Source: Vibrio rarus (GTDB lineage Bacteria; Pseudomonadota; Gammaproteobacteria; Enterobacterales; Vibrionaceae). From it: DNA of 64,000 nucleotides. The notes under the pieces are model-generated. The model did no database searches. It was not told the DNA's origin and worked only from the letters and a program-made list of their open reading frames with translations. The DNA is taken from positions 2,108,001-2,172,000 of the forward strand of contig NZ_AP024900.1 of assembly GCF_024347075.1 (NCBI RefSeq), written 5' to 3'. This document shows, piece after piece, positions 1 through 9,576 of the stretch; the stretch's first letter is position 1; each line of letters opens with the position of its first letter. The position numbers were made by a program, and so were the translations under genes.

Positions 1-84
1 GCAGCACTGTCTCAAACCGACAGACGCGACTTTGCTAATGCGCTGGATAAGATATTGGCGCGAGCGCCAAAGCCGAATAACTAA
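1..84 (+). CDS. C-terminal end of an unidentified protein (partial)
   Basis: The first base of the window is in an open frame that ends at a TAA at 82-84. Only the last 27 residues are visible; they include LSQTDRRDFANALDKILAR, a short amphipathic helix-like tail. Such tails occur in MarR-type regulators, but this is too little sequence to assign a family. A strong stem-loop follows directly, which supports this being a real gene end. Confidence 0.55.
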   Translation, partial: AALSQTDRRDFANALDKILARAPKPNN

Positions 85-96
85 CTCGTCGTCATA

Positions 97-122
97 ATAA
101 AGGGCTCAAATGAGCCCTTTAT
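97..122. terminator. Bidirectional terminator hairpin
   Basis: A 12-bp perfect inverted repeat (ATAAAGGGCTCA / TGAGCCCTTTAT) with a 2-nt loop lies between the end of the partial + gene and the end of the - strand FAD dehydrogenase. The A/T-rich stem base serves either direction. Confidence 0.75.
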
Positions 123-134
123 CTGAACAAGTTT

Positions 135-153
135 ACCCGTTATTTAGTACGAT
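135..153 (+). repeat. Solo end fragment of the dispersed 160-bp element
   Basis: Nineteen bases here (from ACCCGTTATT to AGTACGAT) are identical to the right end of the MITE-like copy near 28.5 kb. No left end is visible, so this looks like a remnant. It lies just downstream of the FAD dehydrogenase stop codon. Confidence 0.4.
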
Positions 154-157
154 TGGA

Positions 158-1771
158 TCACTCTTCAGCATCCGCAACCATTGCCATAGCCAGAGCTTCT
201 GCCACTTTAATGCCATCGATACCTGCTGACAAAATGCCACCAGCGTAACCTGCACCTTCACCTGCTGGATAGAAGCCTTTTAGGTTTACACTTTGATAAT
301 CTTTACCACGTTTAATGCTAATTGGTGAAGAAGTACGTGTTTCTACTCCTGTTAGCAAGCCGTCTGGTGTAGCAAAGCCTTTGATCTTTTTATCAAAGGC
401 TGGAATCGCTTCTCGGATGGCTTCAATAGCGTAGTCTGGTAACGCTTTAGAAATATCCGTCAACTTAATACCGGGAGTAAATGATGGCTCTACAGTGCCG
501 ATAGCACTAGGATCGTTACCTTTTAAGAAATCCCCAATTTTTTGCGCTGGGGCATCGTAGGTTTCGCCGCCCAGTTTAAATGCGCCAGATTCTAATTCAC
601 GTTGTAAACGAATCCCTGCTAATGCATCTCCTGGGTAGTCTTGTTCTGGTGATATGCCAACGACAATCGCACTGTTCGCATTACGCTCTGCACGTGAGTA
701 TTGGCTCATGCCGTTCGTCACAACGCGACCCTCTTCAGATGTTGCTGCCACTACCGTACCCCCAGGACACATACAGAAGCTATATACAGTACGGCCATTT
801 TTACAGTGATGAACCAATTTGTAATCTGCTGCGCCAAGAATTGGGTTGCCCGCGTTTTTACCAAAGCGCGCTTCATCAATCATGGATTGTTTATGTTCAA
901 TGCGAAAGCCCACAGAAAACGGTTTCGCTTCCATGTACACGCCGCGTTCATGCAGCATCTCAAACGTATCACGCGCACTATGACCAACCGCTAACACTAC
1001 GTAACGCGAGTGAATCGTTTCGCCATTTGACAAAGTAACCCCAGTGAGTTGTCCATCTTGCATGTGTACATCATCCACACGAGTACTAAAGCGAATCTCA
1101 CCTCCTAGCTCAATGATTTTTGCACGCATTTTTTCAATCATGGTGACCAGTTTAAAAGTGCCAATATGTGGCTTACTAACAAACTTGATTTCCGCCGGCG
1201 CACCCGCATCCACAAATTCATTAATTACTTTACGGCTATAATGCTTAGGATCTTTGATCTGACTGTATAGCTTGCCGTCAGAGAAAGTACCTGCGCCACC
1301 TTCACCAAACTGCACGTTAGATTCCGGGTTAAGGTTGCGTTTACGCCAAAAACCAAAGGTATCTTTTGTGCGCTCACGTACTTCTTTTCCGCGCTCAACA
1401 ATAATCGGCTTAAAACCCATTTGCGCTAGGACTAAACCGGCAAACAAACCACAAGGACCAAAACCAATCACCACAGGGCGCTCGGTTAGGTTTGCAGGGG
1501 CTTTCGTCACAAACTTATACGCCATATCTGGAGTAGGTTTAACGTGCGGATCGTCACTAAATGCTTCAAGCAATGACGCTTCGTTATCAACCACGACATC
1601 CAATGTATAGATCAGCAAGATCTTTGATTTTTTACGAGCATCGTAGCCACGTTTAAAGATATTAAAAGAGAGAATGTCTTCGGCAGTAATGCCCAGTTTT
1701 TTCACTATTGCAGCTTGAATGGCTTCTTCTTTATGATCTAAAGGAAGCTTAATTTCGGTTAAACGTATCAT
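158..1771 (-). CDS. NAD(P)/FAD-dependent oxidoreductase (COG2509-type FAD dehydrogenase)
   Basis: 537 residues. An N-terminal domain of about 95 residues precedes a Rossmann dinucleotide-binding motif, GFGPCGLFAG at residues 103-112, followed by VERG, where the FAD ribose is normally bound. A second glycine-rich segment near the C-terminus (FYPAGEGAGYAGG) closes the FAD site. The layout matches the uncharacterised 'FAD-dependent dehydrogenase' family widespread in bacteria; the substrate is unknown. It stands alone on the - strand, divergent from the ferredoxin gene 280 bp away. That arrangement makes an electron-transfer partnership thinkable, but nothing in the sequence proves it. Confidence 0.85.
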   Translation of the reverse strand: MIRLTEIKLPLDHKEEAIQAAIVKKLGITAEDILSFNIFKRGYDARKKSKILLIYTLDVVVDNEASLLEAFSDDPHVKPTPDMAYKFVTKAPANLTERPVVIGFGPCGLFAGLVLAQMGFKPIIVERGKEVRERTKDTFGFWRKRNLNPESNVQFGEGGAGTFSDGKLYSQIKDPKHYSRKVINEFVDAGAPAEIKFVSKPHIGTFKLVTMIEKMRAKIIELGGEIRFSTRVDDVHMQDGQLTGVTLSNGETIHSRYVVLAVGHSARDTFEMLHERGVYMEAKPFSVGFRIEHKQSMIDEARFGKNAGNPILGAADYKLVHHCKNGRTVYSFCMCPGGTVVAATSEEGRVVTNGMSQYSRAERNANSAIVVGISPEQDYPGDALAGIRLQRELESGAFKLGGETYDAPAQKIGDFLKGNDPSAIGTVEPSFTPGIKLTDISKALPDYAIEAIREAIPAFDKKIKGFATPDGLLTGVETRTSSPISIKRGKDYQSVNLKGFYPAGEGAGYAGGILSAGIDGIKVAEALAMAMVADAEE

Positions 1772-2052
1772 ACAGATGTCTCGTAGTAGGTGTCATAGCA
1801 AGGTGGTCACAATTATCATCACGTAATTGTACGCTCCCGCTCACAATGGCGAGGATTTTACGTGAACTTAGCTAGGCTGTCATATTAATTAACTGCTGAG
1901 TTCAATAATTCAACTGCCGTTAGAGTGCTAAACTTACCCTAGATACCTATTGCACCCTCTAAGATTAAATGGATATTTTGCAGCGCAATATTGTATTTTC
2001 ATCTGGTATCCGTATCATCCCCATCGAAAATAGACTACTGAGAGTTCCCATC

Positions 2053-2376
2053 ATGGCGTTTGTCGTAACTGATAATTGTATAAAATGTAAATACACTGAT
2101 TGCGTGGCGGTATGCCCTGCGGATGCATTTTATGAAGGGCCTAACTTTATGGTGATAAGCCCTATCGAGTGCATTGATTGTGGGTTGTGTGTCCCAGAAT
2201 GTGACGCACAAGCGATCTTCCAAGAAGAAGAACTGTCGCCAGATCAAGAAGTCTTCATTCAACTTAATGAAGAGTTAGCCGAAGTGTGGCCAAACATAAC
2301 CGAGGTAAAGCCAGCACTGGCAGATGCCGATGAGTGGAATGGCGTACCAAACAAACTCTCAATGCTGGAAAAGTAA
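2053..2376 (+). CDS. fdxA: 7Fe ferredoxin ([3Fe-4S][4Fe-4S])
   Basis: 107 residues from ATG 2053; an upstream in-frame start at 1969 would add 28 residues not found in the family. The N-terminus [17 protein letters not shown], the following VCP and the second cluster motif [11 protein letters not shown] closely match Azotobacter-type ferredoxin I. The spacing of cysteines suits one [3Fe-4S] and one [4Fe-4S] cluster. The C-terminal half ([16 protein letters not shown]) is the conserved tail of this family. It is a small cytoplasmic electron carrier; its redox partners cannot be inferred. Monocistronic, and convergent with the RNA methyltransferase gene. Confidence 0.93.
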   Translation: MAFVVTDNCIKCKYTDCVAVCPADAFYEGPNFMVISPIECIDCGLCVPECDAQAIFQEEELSPDQEVFIQLNEELAEVWPNITEVKPALADADEWNGVPNKLSMLEK

Positions 2377-2405
2377 GGTTAAAAAAGTAGGGTTAAACAC
2401 ATAAC

Positions 2406-2437
2406 GTTAGAAAAATAGCGCCCGCTATTTCTCTAAC
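2406..2437. terminator. Terminator between convergent fdxA and methyltransferase gene
   Basis: Stem AAATAGCG / CGCTATTT with a 2-nt loop, extended by GTTAG / CTAAC after a short internal mismatch. Read on the - strand it is followed by a T run, so it best terminates the methyltransferase transcript. Confidence 0.6.
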
Positions 2438-2444
2438 AGAGTAT

Positions 2445-3188
2445 CTAACAACGCTCATTATTTTGTCGACGGATATTATCTAAGATGATACCGGTTGCCA
2501 TGGCGACATTCAAAGACTCCGCACCACCAAATGCAGGAATGGTCACTTTATCTGTCACATACTGAGCGGCGGCCTCTCGCACACCGTGAGATTCACTGCC
2601 CATCAGCAAGATACCTTCTGCACTAAATGCCTTATGGTGAGTGCTCTCCCCTTGCAAAAAAGCGCCGTATATTGGCAAGTTTGCCTGTTGCAAATAGCTA
2701 GGTAAATCTAACTGGCTGACACACACACGGCCAAAACTGCCCATAGTGGCACTGATGGTTTTTGGGTTGTAAGGATCGGCGCAATCTTTGCTGGCCACTA
2801 TATGCTTAATGCCATACCAATCCGCGACACGAATAATCGTACCTAAATTTCCAGGGTCGGAGACACCATCTAAAGCAATCATCAAACCTTGTGCTTTAGG
2901 CACAGCAACGGTTGGGATCTCTACAATAGCAATGGCGGCATTGTTGCTCACTAAGGTACTGGCTTTGGTCAATTCATCAAGGGACGCTTCTACACAATCA
3001 AAAGCACTTAATGCTGCGCTGTTTTCAGCCAAAAATTCCGCCGTGGCAAATACCGTTTTTACCACAAGAGAACTGCGACTAAGCTCTACAACGTTTTTTT
3101 CACCTTGCACTAAAAATAGACCATGAGCCTTACGTTGTTTCTTTTGCCCTAGTGCCCGAAGAAGTTTAATTTGGTTTTTAGAAATCAT
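2445..3188 (-). CDS. TrmH/SpoU-family RNA 2'-O-methyltransferase
   Basis: 247 residues from ATG 3188; a TTG five codons upstream is less likely because the GGA-rich ribosome site lies between the two. A small N-terminal substrate-binding domain (QKKQRKAHGLFLVQGEKNV) is followed by the SPOUT knot motifs: NLGTIIRVADWYG (motif 1), LLMGSESHGV (motif 2) and SLNVAMATGIILDNI (motif 3). These bind S-adenosylmethionine in the trefoil knot. The family methylates ribose in rRNA or tRNA; which nucleotide is modified cannot be read from sequence. Confidence 0.88.
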   Translation of the reverse strand: MISKNQIKLLRALGQKKQRKAHGLFLVQGEKNVVELSRSSLVVKTVFATAEFLAENSAALSAFDCVEASLDELTKASTLVSNNAAIAIVEIPTVAVPKAQGLMIALDGVSDPGNLGTIIRVADWYGIKHIVASKDCADPYNPKTISATMGSFGRVCVSQLDLPSYLQQANLPIYGAFLQGESTHHKAFSAEGILLMGSESHGVREAAAQYVTDKVTIPAFGGAESLNVAMATGIILDNIRRQNNERC

Positions 3189-3226
3189 TATTTTTCCACT
3201 CAATTAGCTCTAAAACCACAAGCAAA

Positions 3227-4003
3227 TTACTTGAGGTGATCCCATGAAATGTTTGAAAGTAATCGACATGAATCGCACTTAAAGTGGAACATATCATGCA
3301 AAGGTTCCTCTAATAGCCATTCACCGCCGCACTTAGGACACTTGCGTTGTTTCTCTAACGCTAAGCTTTCGCCACCCACTCTATATAGATAATAGTAAGT
3401 TGGGATTGTTGTGATGTATTCAATGCGGCCCCGCAAATCCCAACCACGACGATAAATATCGCTATCAATAGAGGTGAGCTCATGCAATGCGGCATGTTCG
3501 GCTTTACACCCTCCTGCCATTTGCAACTCATCACACGCCTGCCATTCGGTTTGCCACTTCACTATCGACTTATGATCGCCATTTAAGGTGGGTGGGTTAC
3601 GATACAGCGGAATGGGCATAAAAGTGTCACCACTTCTTAATGGCGAACAGGTGTGTACATAGGTGGTATACAAAATCTGCCAGCTCGGCTCACTCTGTGG
3701 TGAGGTTTGCTCTGAGTTAAGATCTTGACCCAGTGTACGCACTTTGGGAGATAAGACGCCTGCTTGTGACAGCTTGTTTAACGAAAAACGAACAAAATCA
3801 GAGTGATATTTAGGATGCAGACTGTCCTCTTCCGGGCAGACACAACGCAAACTAAAGCTTGCTCCATCCATTGCCAATGGAAATTCGCGACCTAATACTT
3901 GGCCATTAAAACGTAGCGCTTCCATAAGGCCATTAATGGCTTTTTCTACTGCGGTGATCGTGGTGTTTTCAAAGCACTCAAACTGCAATTCACACACGAA
4001 CAT
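3227..4003 (-). CDS. DUF2310 zinc-ribbon protein
   Basis: 258 residues. The C-terminus holds a zinc ribbon with two Cys pairs, CPKCGGEW and CDSCRLLS, about 22 residues apart. The rest has no catalytic motif I recognise. I assign it to DUF2310 (Zn-ribbon-containing, possibly nucleic-acid binding), common in Vibrio and relatives. The gene begins one base after the syd stop codon, so the two are almost certainly co-transcribed. Function unknown. Confidence 0.75.
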   Translation of the reverse strand: MFVCELQFECFENTTITAVEKAINGLMEALRFNGQVLGREFPLAMDGASFSLRCVCPEEDSLHPKYHSDFVRFSLNKLSQAGVLSPKVRTLGQDLNSEQTSPQSEPSWQILYTTYVHTCSPLRSGDTFMPIPLYRNPPTLNGDHKSIVKWQTEWQACDELQMAGGCKAEHAALHELTSIDSDIYRRGWDLRGRIEYITTIPTYYYLYRVGGESLALEKQRKCPKCGGEWLLEEPLHDMFHFKCDSCRLLSNISWDHLK

Positions 4004-4004
4004 G

Positions 4005-4550
4005 CTAAACCTCGACAGCCAAGTTTTGCAAAAACACCTGAACGTTCTCGCTTAGCACTTCTCGCTTACTGGTACCTAATGTTTCAAGTACCACGTTGCC
4101 GGTAATGTTACAGATGGAGATCACATCAAGATCCGAATCAATAGCGGCGATAAATACCGTGGGTTTGATCTTTAAACGGCGCTGAGTCACCAAGTGACCC
4201 AGAATGTTTTCTTGCAGACGCACAAAATCTTCATCATTCCATATTTGCAGTAACGTCAATGGTTTTCCTTGCCAACTCATGCTGAGATCGGCACTGTAAT
4301 GACAACTATAAAACTGCTTAATATCGGAATGTAGCTCAAGCTCAATGCCTTTTTCTACATTTGAAAAATCAGCACATTGCTCTCTTTGTATTGGCTGCCA
4401 ATACACTTCCCCATCTTGAGTCTCTACGATACAAGGTGAAGCCACTCCCACTAACTGTGAACTGGTAGGCAAAGTGCCGTACTCTTGCTCAAAGGTTTTT
4501 AGGTATTGTTGATGAATCGAGTGAAGCGTATTAGCAATAGAATTGGACAT
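4005..4550 (-). CDS. syd: Syd, SecY-interacting protein
   Basis: 181 residues from ATG 4550 (MSNSIANTLH); the in-frame extension upstream to 4613 is not part of the family. Segments such as GVASPCIVET, YWQPIQRE and ENILGHLVTQRRLK match Escherichia coli Syd closely. Syd is a peripheral membrane protein that binds the SecY translocon and acts on badly assembled SecYEG complexes. Divergent from queF, as in E. coli, with the two starts under 90 bp apart. Forms an operon with the downstream DUF2310 gene. Confidence 0.92.
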   Translation of the reverse strand: MSNSIANTLHSIHQQYLKTFEQEYGTLPTSSQLVGVASPCIVETQDGEVYWQPIQREQCADFSNVEKGIELELHSDIKQFYSCHYSADLSMSWQGKPLTLLQIWNDEDFVRLQENILGHLVTQRRLKIKPTVFIAAIDSDLDVISICNITGNVVLETLGTSKREVLSENVQVFLQNLAVEV

Positions 4551-4636
4551 ATATAACCCTACAAGCGTTCCGTTGATGACATCTAAGTATCTATTCAGTA
4601 AAATTCCCCACATTCTACTCTATAACGCAGTGTAAA

Positions 4637-5503
4637 ATGAGCAAATATTCAGACGCAAAAGAGCTAGCCGGCCTAACCCTTGGACAAAAGACGCAATATT
4701 CGTCTCAATACGATCCAACACTATTGCAAGCCGTACCAAGAAGTTTAAACCGAGATGATCTACAACTGGGTCAAACTTTGCCATTCAAAGGTCGCGATAT
4801 TTGGACGCTGTATGAACTTTCTTGGCTCAATAGCAATGGTTTACCTCAAGTTGCCGTTGGTGAGGTTGCTATCCCAGCAGACAGCCCAAACTTAATTGAA
4901 TCCAAATCCTTTAAGCTCTATCTCAATAGCTACAACCAAACTCAATTTTCTCACTGGGACGAGGTTCAAAAGCAATTAATCTGCGATCTTTCTCAATGTG
5001 CTGGGGGTAAGGTCAGTGTGACACTACATAAAGTTCAAGAGTTTAATCAACAACCTATCGTAGATATGCACGGCCATTGCATTGACGATCAAGACATCAC
5101 GATTCACCAGTATGAATTTAGCGCAGACTATCTAAAAGACAGTGTGAGTGATGATGAAGCCGCGCCTCATGTCAGCGAAATACTGCACAGTCACCTGCTT
5201 AAATCAAACTGCCTTATTACCAATCAACCAGACTGGGGCAGTGTTGAAATTCGCTATAGTGGCAAAAAAATCGATCAACAAGCATTATTGCGTTACCTGG
5301 TCTCTTTTAGAGAGCATAATGAATTTCATGAACAGTGTGTCGAACGTATTTTTACTGACATTACTCGCTACTGCCAACCTTTGTCGTTGTCTGTTTATGC
5401 TCGCTATACCCGTCGTGGCGGATTAGACATCAACCCTTTCCGCACCAGTTTAGATAGCGAGACAGACTCTCCTGACAACACTTTGCGCTTAGCGAGACAA
5501 TAA
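4637..5503 (+). CDS. queF: QueF, NADPH-dependent 7-cyano-7-deazaguanine reductase
   Basis: 288 residues, the length of the long (two-domain, YqcD-type) QueF. It reduces preQ0 to preQ1 in queuosine biosynthesis. Visible hallmarks are [15 protein letters not shown] (residues 88-102), the substrate-thioimide Cys192 in [12 protein letters not shown] with the acid Asp199, and [13 protein letters not shown]. The next gene starts 3 bp after the stop, so they are likely co-transcribed although functionally unrelated on present evidence. Confidence 0.95.
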   Translation: MSKYSDAKELAGLTLGQKTQYSSQYDPTLLQAVPRSLNRDDLQLGQTLPFKGRDIWTLYELSWLNSNGLPQVAVGEVAIPADSPNLIESKSFKLYLNSYNQTQFSHWDEVQKQLICDLSQCAGGKVSVTLHKVQEFNQQPIVDMHGHCIDDQDITIHQYEFSADYLKDSVSDDEAAPHVSEILHSHLLKSNCLITNQPDWGSVEIRYSGKKIDQQALLRYLVSFREHNEFHEQCVERIFTDITRYCQPLSLSVYARYTRRGGLDINPFRTSLDSETDSPDNTLRLARQ

Positions 5504-5506
5504 ATT

Positions 5507-7822
5507 ATGCGTCCTTTACTCAGATTAACTTCCCTATCACTACTGGCACTGTTTAGTATCATTTTAGCGATGCCTACCATGGCCTCGGAAACGCACCCTA
5601 ATCTGACAAAGGACCTGCTTGATGCAAGACGACTGGTCCATATCACACCGTTACAGTCAAAAAATAAGGCCAAGGCCTACCTCCATTATCACGGCAACAA
5701 TAGAAGCGAAGAAGACTACTCGGCCAGTGCCATAAAACGTAAAATGACGCCGATAACCAAAGCAACCAATGAAGTGCACGCCCATCAAACAATAGGGATC
5801 GCCGATTATCTGCTAGGGAACTACCGCTCTTCTTTGTCGAACATAGATCAAAGTATTAGTATCAGCGCCTCAAATCACCTCAAAGCAAAAGAGTTAGAGT
5901 CAAAAATACTTAAAATCAAGCTGTTATGGGGGATGACCAATGATATACGCAAGGTGGACACTTCATTAGCTGAAATAGATCAGACACTTAAATCGTCTAA
6001 ATTTGAACCCGAAACAAAAGCTTGGCTATCGTATAAACTGAGCTTAGTGCACGCCACCATTGACTCAGACTTAGACAAAAGTGAATCTGCCGAGAAATAT
6101 TTCCTGAGCGCTAAAAAATACGCCGAAAAATTAAGTACTTACCAAGAAGGCCTGGAAGCCAGCTTACAACTGGGCCAATACTACCTGAAAGTTCACAACC
6201 TTAATTCAGCATTAAAAGAGCTTATTGAAAGCTATTGGTTGGCCATAGGTCAAGATAATGCTCGTTATATTGCCCGCGCTAATCACTTGTTGGCCGATCT
6301 TTACTTTGAACGACAAATCTACAGCAAAGCTCAAGAACACCTTTCACAAGCGGCAAGCTACTATGGTAACTATGAGCAATCGCCACTGTTTGCCAGCGTG
6401 CTGAGAAAGTTAGCGGATGTCTACTTTATTCAAGGTCGCTATAACCTTGCGTTAGTTCATTACTTTAATGTTTTGGATCAAGAGCTTGCAGAAAAAGATG
6501 TGGATAAGATCATTGATCTCCGTTTAAAACTAACGGAAACCTACTTAAATTTATATAACTTTACCCTAGCAGAACGCTACCTTAACCGTGCCACTGAGTT
6601 ACTTAATTATACCGATAACAAAACTCAAAATGTGACAGCGACGCTGCTCACCGCTCAGCTCTACTTTTTAAAAAAACAACCCCAGAAAGCCGAAGACTTA
6701 GCCCAGGAAGTCCTGCAGCAGTCCCAAGATATGCACGACCAAGTCATACAACTTAAAACGTTATCTTTGCTATACCGCATCACCAAATCGGTGCACAAGG
6801 ATAAGGAGTCACTCACCTATCTTGAGAAGTACAACAGGCTTACCGCAATTAACCTCAACCATAAAAATGAACTGTTGAGCCACACCTTTCTCGACCAAGT
6901 AAAATCCATAGAGCAATCTATCCATTACAAAGACCAAGTGGAAGAACTCACTGATCTCAGTGTGGAATTTGATAAAACCAAAAAATTCACTCTACTGCTT
7001 GGCTTTGCTTGTACTGTGTTGTTTTTCTTACTGGTACTGAACATTCGTCGAGCGGGACGCAAACAAAAACTCATTACTGAGCTAAATCAAGAGCTGTACA
7101 CTCACCCTCACTCAGGGTTAAAAAACATACGCATGCTCAACCGTAAATTACCAGACTCATTGCATCGTTCTACCTACAATTACGAGCAATGGCGCTTTGG
7201 ACAGTTAATTGATGAGCCTTTAAATGATCGTCTAAAATTTGCCTTGGTTGATGTGCCTATGTTGGCAGATATCTATACCGAGCATGGCTATAAGGCAGGG
7301 CGTACTGAAGAGCGATCTTTTGGCGATCACATTAGAAGCCACCTAATTGAGGGGGCGCGGCTTTACCACCTCTCAGATTGCTCATTTTTATACATAGAAC
7401 CCAACCCAGGTAAGTTGCATCAACCAGAATTACTGTATAAACAATTTGAAGAGATCATCAGTAGCTTTGAAACGCAATATCAGGTCAAACAAAACTTTGC
7501 GGTAAGTATTGCCGACTACCCATTTTTGCCACGAGCCTACACTGTAATTAACGATGAAGATCTTATCGATCTCCTGTTACTAGCCTCAGATATCTGTAAC
7601 AGTATTGTGCAACTTGAAAATCACAGTCAATGGGTCGCATTTACCGCGATTCCATTAGCTCCTGCGGCGTGCTTCTCGCAAAATGACATACGTCGCTCGA
7701 GTTTAAATGCGATTCGCAAGGGTCTCATCAAGGTTCATACATCAGGCACTGAAGACAGTTTAACCACCGTACTCGACAAACTGCCTAGGCACGATGAAGA
7801 CTCACCATTAATTTCAAGCTAG
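5507..7822 (+). CDS. Membrane TPR sensor protein with degenerate GGDEF-like domain
   Basis: 771 residues. A signal peptide or N-terminal membrane segment covers about residues 5-26 (ending at MASETH). Residues 30-480 are helical TPR-type repeats, presumably periplasmic. One membrane helix lies at about 494-513 (FTLLLGFACTVLFFLLVLNI). The cytoplasmic part (about 525-771) has the outline of a GGDEF domain (HSGLKNIRMLNRKL, then FALVDVPMLADIY), but where GGDEF should stand the sequence reads LSDCSFLYIE. It is therefore unlikely to make cyclic di-GMP and may instead be a receptor or scaffold. Follows queF after 3 bp. Function not known. Confidence 0.7.
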   Translation: MRPLLRLTSLSLLALFSIILAMPTMASETHPNLTKDLLDARRLVHITPLQSKNKAKAYLHYHGNNRSEEDYSASAIKRKMTPITKATNEVHAHQTIGIADYLLGNYRSSLSNIDQSISISASNHLKAKELESKILKIKLLWGMTNDIRKVDTSLAEIDQTLKSSKFEPETKAWLSYKLSLVHATIDSDLDKSESAEKYFLSAKKYAEKLSTYQEGLEASLQLGQYYLKVHNLNSALKELIESYWLAIGQDNARYIARANHLLADLYFERQIYSKAQEHLSQAASYYGNYEQSPLFASVLRKLADVYFIQGRYNLALVHYFNVLDQELAEKDVDKIIDLRLKLTETYLNLYNFTLAERYLNRATELLNYTDNKTQNVTATLLTAQLYFLKKQPQKAEDLAQEVLQQSQDMHDQVIQLKTLSLLYRITKSVHKDKESLTYLEKYNRLTAINLNHKNELLSHTFLDQVKSIEQSIHYKDQVEELTDLSVEFDKTKKFTLLLGFACTVLFFLLVLNIRRAGRKQKLITELNQELYTHPHSGLKNIRMLNRKLPDSLHRSTYNYEQWRFGQLIDEPLNDRLKFALVDVPMLADIYTEHGYKAGRTEERSFGDHIRSHLIEGARLYHLSDCSFLYIEPNPGKLHQPELLYKQFEEIISSFETQYQVKQNFAVSIADYPFLPRAYTVINDEDLIDLLLLASDICNSIVQLENHSQWVAFTAIPLAPAACFSQNDIRRSSLNAIRKGLIKVHTSGTEDSLTTVLDKLPRHDEDSPLISS

Positions 7823-7839
7823 CTCAGTAATGAGCTAGC
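7818..7839 (+). terminator. Stem-loop at the end of the TPR/GGDEF-like gene
   Basis: GCTAGCTCA / TGAGCTAGC, 4-nt loop, overlapping the stop codon. The following ATTTAA is only a weak U tract, so termination may be partial. Confidence 0.5.
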
Positions 7840-8116
7840 ATTTAACTTACTAATTTTAATAAGATTATTATTGCAATTACGCACATGATATCTAGTGTTA
7901 AAGTATTCAAACTCACTTTAATCACGCATTGTATTTCATGGGTATGATGGACTAGCTCAATAACACTCATCACCATAAATCAGTGATTAGACATCGCTCA
8001 GAAAAATACCGAAAAATATAACCTGTGTTTTACGCCATCATTTACTTAGATTAGCATTAGCTCACTATCAGCCAATTATGCTCACATTAGGTTGATGTCA
8101 TTAATAAGGGGCAACT

Positions 8117-9478
8117 ATGATCACAACAATAAACCCTGTAGGAAGTATGGGGCTTCTTTCTCAACTAGAAGTGGAACGCCTTAAAAAAACCGCTTCAAGT
8201 GATATCTATACTCTGTACCGTAACTGTACCCTAGCGGTACTCAATTCAGGCAGTCACACCGATGACAGTGCCAAGTTACTTAAACAATATCAATCCTTTG
8301 ACGTTAACGTATTAAGTCGAGAACGAGGCATTAAACTCGAACTCAATAACGCTCCTGAACATGCTTTTGTGGACGGTACCATAATTAAAGGTATACAAGA
8401 GCACCTGTTCGCTGTCCTTCGAGACATCGTTTTTGTGCACATGAATATGGAGCAAAACGATAAGCTCAATCTCGACAATTCCATTCATGTAACTAACTTA
8501 GTGTTTGGTATTTTACGTAATGCGAAAGCCCTTATCCCTGGTATCGACCCAAACTTAGTGGTGTGCTGGGGAGGACATTCCATCAGTGAAGCGGAATATC
8601 AATACACTCGCCTTGTAGGGCATGAGTTGGGGCTTAGAGAGCTCAACATTTGTACTGGCTGTGGTCCTGGCGCAATGGAAGGCCCAATGAAAGGGGCAGC
8701 CATTGGTCATGCAAAACAAAGACATGCCCAAACCCGTTATATTGGCTTAACCGAACCCTCCATTATCGCCGCAGAGCCGCCAAACCCCATCGTTAACGAA
8801 CTCATTATCATGCCAGATATAGAGAAACGTTTAGAAGCCTTTGTGCGCATTGCACACGGTATTGTGATATTTCCTGGTGGCCCAGGTACAGCGGAAGAAC
8901 TGCTGTATGCTCTTGGCATCATGATGCACCCTAAAAACCAAGATCAGCCTCTGCCCATCGTATTAACTGGGCCAAAAGAGAGCGAGGATTATTTCTTATC
9001 CATTGACCACTTTATTCGTGACACCTTAGGTGAAGAAGCGCAGAAGTACTATGACATTGTTATCGATGATCCAGCAAAAGCGGCGCGCATCATTAAACAG
9101 GCCATGCCCGCGGTAAAACAGCACCGTAAAGTCAATGAAGATGCCTATAGCTACAACTGGTCGTTACATATCGAACCGGATTTTCAGGTACCTTTCAACC
9201 CCACCCATGAGAACATGCACAATCTAGATCTGCACATGGATCAGCCAGCGGAAAAACTGGCAGCGAACCTACGCAAAGCCTTTTCTGGTGTTGTTGCTGG
9301 TAATGTAAAAGCGGAAGGGATTGCTGAAATTGAAAAGAAAGGACCTTTTATCATTGATGGCGATAAAGAACTCATGAAAAAAATGGATACTTTGCTCAAT
9401 GATTTCGTAACACAGCAAAGAATGAAACTGCCTGGCTCGGAATACATCCCTTGCTATCGAGTTCAAACCTCAGATTAA
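8117..9478 (+). CDS. ppnN: PpnN, nucleotide 5'-monophosphate nucleosidase
   Basis: 453 residues, almost the same length as E. coli PpnN (YgdH). It cleaves the N-glycosidic bond of purine and pyrimidine nucleoside monophosphates, giving base and ribose 5-phosphate; in E. coli it is stimulated by (p)ppGpp. The LOG-type motif PGGPGTAEE (about 252-260) and its partner region [16 protein letters not shown] (about 179-194) are intact. The N- and C-terminal extensions specific to PpnN ([33 protein letters not shown]) are also present. Followed by its own terminator and then xni, as near the E. coli locus. Confidence 0.96.
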   Translation: MITTINPVGSMGLLSQLEVERLKKTASSDIYTLYRNCTLAVLNSGSHTDDSAKLLKQYQSFDVNVLSRERGIKLELNNAPEHAFVDGTIIKGIQEHLFAVLRDIVFVHMNMEQNDKLNLDNSIHVTNLVFGILRNAKALIPGIDPNLVVCWGGHSISEAEYQYTRLVGHELGLRELNICTGCGPGAMEGPMKGAAIGHAKQRHAQTRYIGLTEPSIIAAEPPNPIVNELIIMPDIEKRLEAFVRIAHGIVIFPGGPGTAEELLYALGIMMHPKNQDQPLPIVLTGPKESEDYFLSIDHFIRDTLGEEAQKYYDIVIDDPAKAARIIKQAMPAVKQHRKVNEDAYSYNWSLHIEPDFQVPFNPTHENMHNLDLHMDQPAEKLAANLRKAFSGVVAGNVKAEGIAEIEKKGPFIIDGDKELMKKMDTLLNDFVTQQRMKLPGSEYIPCYRVQTSD

Positions 9479-9545
9479 TCTCCTTAAACGGTTGCATGAG
9501 TTTTCGATAGCATTCGTTTTCGATAGCATTCTTTTTCTATACAAT

Positions 9546-9566
9546 GGGGCTACGGCCCCGTTTTTT
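9546..9566 (+). terminator. Rho-independent terminator of ppnN
   Basis: GGGGC / GCCCC stem with TACG loop, followed by six Ts. It lies between ppnN and the true start of xni and rules out the earlier in-frame start at 9544. Confidence 0.8.
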
Positions 9567-9576
9567 ATTTTATGTT

